Assembly: GCA_050180235.1 (NCBI GenBank) | Contig: JBFXEJ010000044.1 | Coordinates: 1 to 44,710, forward strand | From: JAABRU01 sp050180235 | GTDB taxonomy: Bacteria; Desulfobacterota; Desulfobacteria; Desulfobacterales; Desulfococcaceae | DNA: 44,710 bases | Direction: 5' to 3' | Shown here: one piece after another, positions 41,071-44,710 of the stretch | Layout: each line of letters starts with the position of its first letter | Position numbering within the stretch: position 1 is the stretch's first letter | The notes under the pieces: generated by a model | Database searches by the model: none | What the model was told of the DNA's origin: nothing | What the model saw: the letters and a program-made list of their open reading frames with translations, nothing else | Translations under genes and position numbers: made by a program

Positions 41071-42561
41071 ATGAAAGTCACCTGTTCGCAGGCTGAAACC
41101 CTGAAGATTGAACTGCGGGATATTCACAAACATTACAGGACGGTACGGGCCAATGACGGGGTCAGTCTGTGCATTGGGGCCGGAAGCATTCACGGCATTC
41201 TGGGGGAAAACGGGGCAGGGAAAAGCACTCTGATGAAAATTCTTTCCGGTTATATCCCCAAAAGCAGCGGCACGATACTGGCAAATGACAGCCCTGCGGA
41301 CTACCGTACACCGGCAGGGGCTTCCGCCCTCGGAATCGGTATGCTGTATCAGGATCCTCTGGATTTTCCCCAGCTTTCCGTGCTGGACAATTTCATGCTG
41401 GGACAAATCAGAGGACTGACAGACAGACGCAGGGATTTTGCCCTGAAATTCCGTGAACTGGCCAATCATGCGGGCTTTGATCTGAATCCGCAGACCTGTG
41501 CCAGCCGTCTGACTGTGGGGGAACGGCAGCAGTTGGAGATTCTGCGCCTTCTGTCTTTGGGCACAAAGATGCTGATACTAGATGAACCCACCACCGGCAT
41601 TTCCGCTCTGCAGAAAGAATCCCTGTTCCGTGCACTGAAAAAACTGGTTTCTGAAGGTAGAAGCGTGGTGCTGGTTTCCCACAAACTGGAGGATGTGGAT
41701 ATTCTCTGTGATCAGATTACCGTTCTGCGTCAGGGCAGGGTTGCAGGCCGTGCTCCAGCGCCTTTTGACACCCGGCAGGTGCTGGAGATGATGTTCGGAA
41801 CTCCGCCGCTGCCACCGCCCAAATGTACGGCAGAACCTGGATCAAAAGTGCTTTTGATGGAAAATGTTTCCGCTTCCGGAGGCAGAACCGGACTCAAAAA
41901 CTGCAGCATATCCATACATGAGAATGAAATCATCGGGCTGGCCGGTCTCGAAGGCAGCGGACAGGGCATATTTCTCCGGGTGGCCGCAGGCCTGATCCGC
42001 CCGGCAGAAGGAACTGTCCAAATAAGTGGGAAAAATATGCACGGCAGAGACCATCATGCCTTTAAAAAGGAAAAAGTCAGCTTTCTGCCCACAGATCGCC
42101 TAAAAGAAGGACTGGTTCCGGGCCTGAGTCTTACCGAGCATTTTGCACTGACCAACCGGGGAAAATTTTTTCTGGTTGGATGGGTGGAGGCGTTCCGGAA
42201 GGCATTAAAAAATATTGAATATTTCCGCATCAAGGGAAAACCCGAATCCACGGCAGAATCTTTGTCCGGCGGAAACCAGCAGCGGCTGCTCCTTTCCTTT
42301 CTGCCTAAAGATTCCCATCTCCTGCTTCTGGAAAATCCCACCAGAGGCCTGGATCTGGAATCATCCCACTGGGTATGGAATCATCTGCAAAAATACTGTG
42401 AACAGAACTCTGCTATTGTGTTTTCCTCTCCGGAACTGGATGAAATCCTTATGATGGCTGACAGGGTTCTTGTTTTCTTTGACGGACAGATGATAAAAGA
42501 TGCCAGAACCGGTGATACGGATATAAACGAACTGGGCCGGGCCATTGCCGGAAAGATCTGA
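41071..42561 (+). CDS. double-domain ABC ATPase (simple-sugar / nucleoside importer type)
   Basis: The 496 residues carry two ABC cassettes as in RbsA, MglA and YufO. The first has Walker A GENGAGKST, a signature-like RLTVGERQQLEIL and Walker B MLILDEPTTG. The second has a degenerate P-loop, GLEGSGQGIF, that lacks the Lys, plus the signature LSGGNQQRL and LLLENPTRGLD. YufO/BMP-type nucleoside importers are the best guess. No matching permease or BMP-type binding protein is adjacent. It begins 107 bases after the glycerol operon. Confidence 0.85.
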   Translation: MKVTCSQAETLKIELRDIHKHYRTVRANDGVSLCIGAGSIHGILGENGAGKSTLMKILSGYIPKSSGTILANDSPADYRTPAGASALGIGMLYQDPLDFPQLSVLDNFMLGQIRGLTDRRRDFALKFRELANHAGFDLNPQTCASRLTVGERQQLEILRLLSLGTKMLILDEPTTGISALQKESLFRALKKLVSEGRSVVLVSHKLEDVDILCDQITVLRQGRVAGRAPAPFDTRQVLEMMFGTPPLPPPKCTAEPGSKVLLMENVSASGGRTGLKNCSISIHENEIIGLAGLEGSGQGIFLRVAAGLIRPAEGTVQISGKNMHGRDHHAFKKEKVSFLPTDRLKEGLVPGLSLTEHFALTNRGKFFLVGWVEAFRKALKNIEYFRIKGKPESTAESLSGGNQQRLLLSFLPKDSHLLLLENPTRGLDLESSHWVWNHLQKYCEQNSAIVFSSPELDEILMMADRVLVFFDGQMIKDARTGDTDINELGRAIAGKI

Positions 42562-42564
42562 AAA

Positions 42565-43356
42565 ATGCAAATCAAAAGCAAATCATCGGTCAGAATCAAA
42601 GCCCCTTATTCTGACGCAATGACAACCGTGAAAGGGCTGATGATACTGCCCATGCTGCTCATTGCTGCCGGTGCCGGTCTCCAGATGGCGGGCAGTTTTT
42701 CATGGAATATGGTGGCTTACATGATGGGCGGCATTGCTTTCGGGATTTTTTTTCTGTCCTGGATCATCCTTGTAATCCGCAGAACACGCATTGCTTCCCG
42801 CATGAAAGATTTCCTAAGCAGCGGCCGTGTTCTGGTGCAGTGGTCTTATTCTCCGGAAGAATGGAGACAGATTCGGGAATCTGTATGGCAGGAGGAAAAA
42901 GGGGACTGGCGGATTCAACTGGGATGTCTGACCGTCCTGTTTGGCATTGTGGGGCTGCTGACCGGAGTGATGATCGGCGCGGATGAAGGATTTGCTGAAG
43001 CTGTGAACGGAGGACTGATTGGGCTTGTGTCCGGACTCGCGCCCGGAGCAGTTATCGGCACAGTGGTCAGCCGTATCAATCTCATCATCAGCCGCCGTGC
43101 CTATGCAGATAATGTTCCGGCCCGTGTCGCGCTGGGACATCAGGAAATCCTTTTCAATGATGAATATTTCAGGGGTAACGGCATCAGCCGCTATATTCAG
43201 AACGCCCAATTCGGCAAAGGGGAACAGGCGTCAGAGCTGATTATCAGCATCTGGTGGCCCCAGATTCGGACAGAGCCGGAAAAGGAATGGACAATTCCGG
43301 TTCCGCAGCATATGCGGCAGGAAGTGGAATCAGTTTTGGACAGGATATGGAACTGA
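42565..43356 (+). CDS. integral membrane protein of unknown function
   Basis: The 263 residues have about four hydrophobic segments: MILPMLLIAAGAGLQMAGS, VAYMMGGIAFGIFFLSWIIL, LGCLTVLFGIVGLLTGVMI and NGGLIGLVSGLAPGAVIGTV. Cytosolic-looking regions include a WRQIRESVWQEEKGDWR stretch and a folded C-terminus (IWWPQIRTEPEKEWTIPVP). It starts three bases after the ABC gene stop and is probably co-transcribed. It does not look like an ABC permease. I do not recognise the family. Confidence 0.5.
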   Translation: MQIKSKSSVRIKAPYSDAMTTVKGLMILPMLLIAAGAGLQMAGSFSWNMVAYMMGGIAFGIFFLSWIILVIRRTRIASRMKDFLSSGRVLVQWSYSPEEWRQIRESVWQEEKGDWRIQLGCLTVLFGIVGLLTGVMIGADEGFAEAVNGGLIGLVSGLAPGAVIGTVVSRINLIISRRAYADNVPARVALGHQEILFNDEYFRGNGISRYIQNAQFGKGEQASELIISIWWPQIRTEPEKEWTIPVPQHMRQEVESVLDRIWN

Positions 43357-43506
43357 TAGTACATGATCAATTTAGATTTTATGGTATCAGTTCCTCTCCT
43401 GAGAGGGGCGGGAGGTGTGTTATACTAATTCTCTATTGATATTATATAAATAATGTGTTATAAAAATGACGGATGATTTCAGGATGACATTTTTTTAAAA
43501 GGAGAA

Positions 43507-44022
43507 ATGAAAATGCCGAAAAAGAAAATATATGATGTGTCAGAAAGTGCAGAACAACTTATTGATATGCCAAAAAAAGAAAAAAAGGGACGTTTCCGTG
43601 ACCGTCTCCGTCTGCTGTGGTTTTTCAAAACCGGAGAGGCGGAAACTATGACCCGTGCAGCGGAGCTTTGCAATGTTTCCCGCCTTACAGCGGAGGAATG
43701 GTTCCGCCGTTATGAAGCTGGCGGAATCACAGAACTTCTGCATTTTAAAACAGTGCCGGGGCGGAGCCGCGCCGTTCCTGCTGAAGTGGCGGAATGTCTG
43801 AAAGAACGTCTTTCCGAACCGGATGGATTCGGATCTTATGATGAGATCCGGATATGGATCAAAGAAAATCATCATCTTGATATACCTTATAAAACTGTAC
43901 ATAAAACAGTCAGATATTATCTTAAGGGCGGCCCTGAAACGCCGCGTCCTTCGCATATAAAAAAAACGAAGATGACGTGCGTGAATTCAAAGATTCATTT
44001 CCTGATAAAATATCTGAAATAA
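43507..44022 (+). CDS. IS630 transposase, upstream frame (DNA-binding part)
   Basis: The 171 residues hold helix-turn-helix domains: MTRAAELCNVSRLTAEEWFRRYEAGGITELL, and later GSYDEIRIWIKENHHLDIPYKTVHKTV. Near residue 152 the sequence reads SHI-AAA-AAA-ACG. A -1 shift on the run of eight A's at 43959-43966 would join this to the downstream frame as SHIKKNEDDVREFKDSFP, the usual full-length transposase layout. Without the shift, the protein ends 18 codons later. GGAGAAATGAAA precedes the ATG. Confidence 0.85.
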   Translation: MKMPKKKIYDVSESAEQLIDMPKKEKKGRFRDRLRLLWFFKTGEAETMTRAAELCNVSRLTAEEWFRRYEAGGITELLHFKTVPGRSRAVPAEVAECLKERLSEPDGFGSYDEIRIWIKENHHLDIPYKTVHKTVRYYLKGGPETPRPSHIKKTKMTCVNSKIHFLIKYLK

Positions 44023-44555
44023 TTTATAATAATAACAGGAGAGTTAAAATTTTTTCATACGATGAAACAAGGTTCGGACTTATAACATCACCTGGAAAAA
44101 GAATCACCCTCCGCGGAGTCAGACCTGTCGGACTGATACAGAGAACATTTGAAAATTATTACATTTACGGAGCGGCAGAGATGGTGGACGGCGAAAATTT
44201 TTTTCCCGAATTTCCAAATATGAACACGGACTGTTTTCAATGTTTTATCGACAAATTTTCAGAGTATTTTAAGGATAGTATGAATATAATGCTGATTGAC
44301 AATGCGGGAATTCACAAAGCGGAAAGACTGATCATTCCCGAAAACATCCGTCTGCTGTTTCTGCCGTCTTACAGCCCGGAGCTGAATCCCATTGAGCGGT
44401 TTTGGCAATATATAAAGAGGGATATAAAAGGAAAAATTTTTTCCGGACTCCCGGAAATGAAAGATTGTGTGGCGGATATTCTGAAGAAATGTTCCAGCAA
44501 AATGACAGCATCTCTTACCGGTTTTTCATATATTTTGGATGCAATTAATATATAG
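43977..44555 (+). CDS. IS630 transposase, downstream frame (DDE catalytic part)
   Basis: The DDE motifs are complete: first Asp in FSYDETRFGL, second in MLIDNAGIHK, and Glu in YSPELNPIERFW. It is in the -1 frame relative to the upstream part. It is probably made as a fusion by ribosomal frameshifting on the A8 run; a separate start at ATG 43977 is possible. The element ends 20 bases after the stop. Confidence 0.85.
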   Translation: MREFKDSFPDKISEIIYNNNRRVKIFSYDETRFGLITSPGKRITLRGVRPVGLIQRTFENYYIYGAAEMVDGENFFPEFPNMNTDCFQCFIDKFSEYFKDSMNIMLIDNAGIHKAERLIIPENIRLLFLPSYSPELNPIERFWQYIKRDIKGKIFSGLPEMKDCVADILKKCSSKMTASLTGFSYILDAINI

Positions 44556-44600
44556 TTTCAATGGAGAATTGGTATTACTTATCCAATACTCCGGTAAAAA

Positions 44601-44708
44601 TCATGCTGCGATTTTACCGAAAATTAAGAGTTCTTCATATGCAGCAGATATTTTTTTGCGTGTCTGATCAATTCCTGATTTTTCAAAAAATCTTTTGAGA
44701 AATAATTT
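44601..44708 (-). CDS. possible C-terminal fragment of a gene cut by the window edge
   Basis: On the minus strand an open frame enters from the window edge and ends at a TGA at 44601-44603. It encodes FEKSGIDQTRKKISAAYEEL and LIFGKIAA. It is only 35 codons long and I do not recognise it, so it could be chance. Confidence 0.2.
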   Translation of the reverse strand, partial: KLFLKRFFEKSGIDQTRKKISAAYEELLIFGKIAA

Positions 44709-44710
44709 AT

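Larger units (their letters stand above)
43422..44575. mobile_element. IS630-type insertion sequence
   Basis: The ends ATACTAATTCTCTATTGA (left) and ATACCAATTCTCCATTGA (right, read inverted) match at 23 of 27 positions over ATAC...ATATA. The enclosed transposase is in two overlapping frames. TA occurs at both borders, as expected for TA-targeted IS630/Tc1 elements; exact boundaries are uncertain by a few bases. The MITE at 16281-16407 shares these ends. Confidence 0.85.

Overview
The window looks like a chromosomal segment of a Gram-negative, sulfate-reducer-like deltaproteobacterium (Desulfobacterota; a Desulfonema/Desulfococcus-type genome is my best guess). This is inferred from overall protein style, the Mpl peptidoglycan-recycling ligase, a dockerin-like repeat protein, the very high load of toxin-antitoxin (TA) genes and the many small dispersed palindromic repeats. 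No rRNA, tRNA or CRISPR array was seen.

Layout. 1-4.1 kb holds housekeeping genes: hemL, a sirtuin on the minus strand, and mpl. 4.4-7.9 kb is one long single-chain restriction-modification protein. 8.1-13.2 kb holds a pseudo-receiver/Ser-Thr kinase fusion, convergent with a minus-strand group of three: a Ter-type phosphoribosyltransferase with a TRSP-like C-terminus, a secreted PEGA/TPR protein and a bisphosphate-nucleotidase-like phosphatase. 13.9-20 kb holds a two-domain DpdA/tRNA-guanine-transglycosylase-like protein, a small coiled-coil/winged-helix protein and an M16C (PreP-type) zinc protease, with a 127-bp MITE between the first two. 20-31 kb is an accessory island. It contains a 23-bp tandem array, a DUF4258/DUF2283 pair, HigA, HicBA, XisI and MazEF-type genes, and a TerY-P-like triad (kinase, vWA protein, PP2C). 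It also contains two proteins with DUF1566/Lcl_C (C-type-lectin-like) domains whose last ~19 codons are hypervariable between copies. 31.4-34.7 kb has a saccharopine-dehydrogenase-like enzyme, an orphan antitoxin-like gene, a cluster of small palindromes and a secreted dockerin/PPC-type protein. 35-41 kb is a glycerol ABC transporter operon (GlpT-P-Q-U-V type) interrupted by a 136-bp MITE and a damaged DUF4160/DUF2442 pair. 41-43.4 kb holds a double ABC ATPase and a membrane protein. The end is an IS630-type insertion sequence whose transposase is split at an A8 slippery tract.

How the parts may work together. The vWA, PP2C and kinase genes (24.9-28.5 kb) form a phospho-signalling module of the kind known from Ter/TerY-P stress and defence clusters; a MazEF-type TA pair sits inside it. 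The Ter-type phosphoribosyltransferase at 9.4-10.5 kb belongs to the same wider network but lies far away. The restriction-modification protein and the DpdA-like base-exchange enzyme add DNA- or RNA-modification functions.

The strongest candidate for something new is the set of DUF1566 variable patches. First and second codon positions diverge more than third positions, inside a patch bounded by nearly identical sequence. This is the signature expected of diversity-generating-retroelement (DGR) target regions, although no reverse transcriptase or template repeat is in the window. Several repeat families have visibly edited genes: palindromic elements supply stop codons to two genes, and a MITE has replaced the 5' end of a DUF4160 gene.
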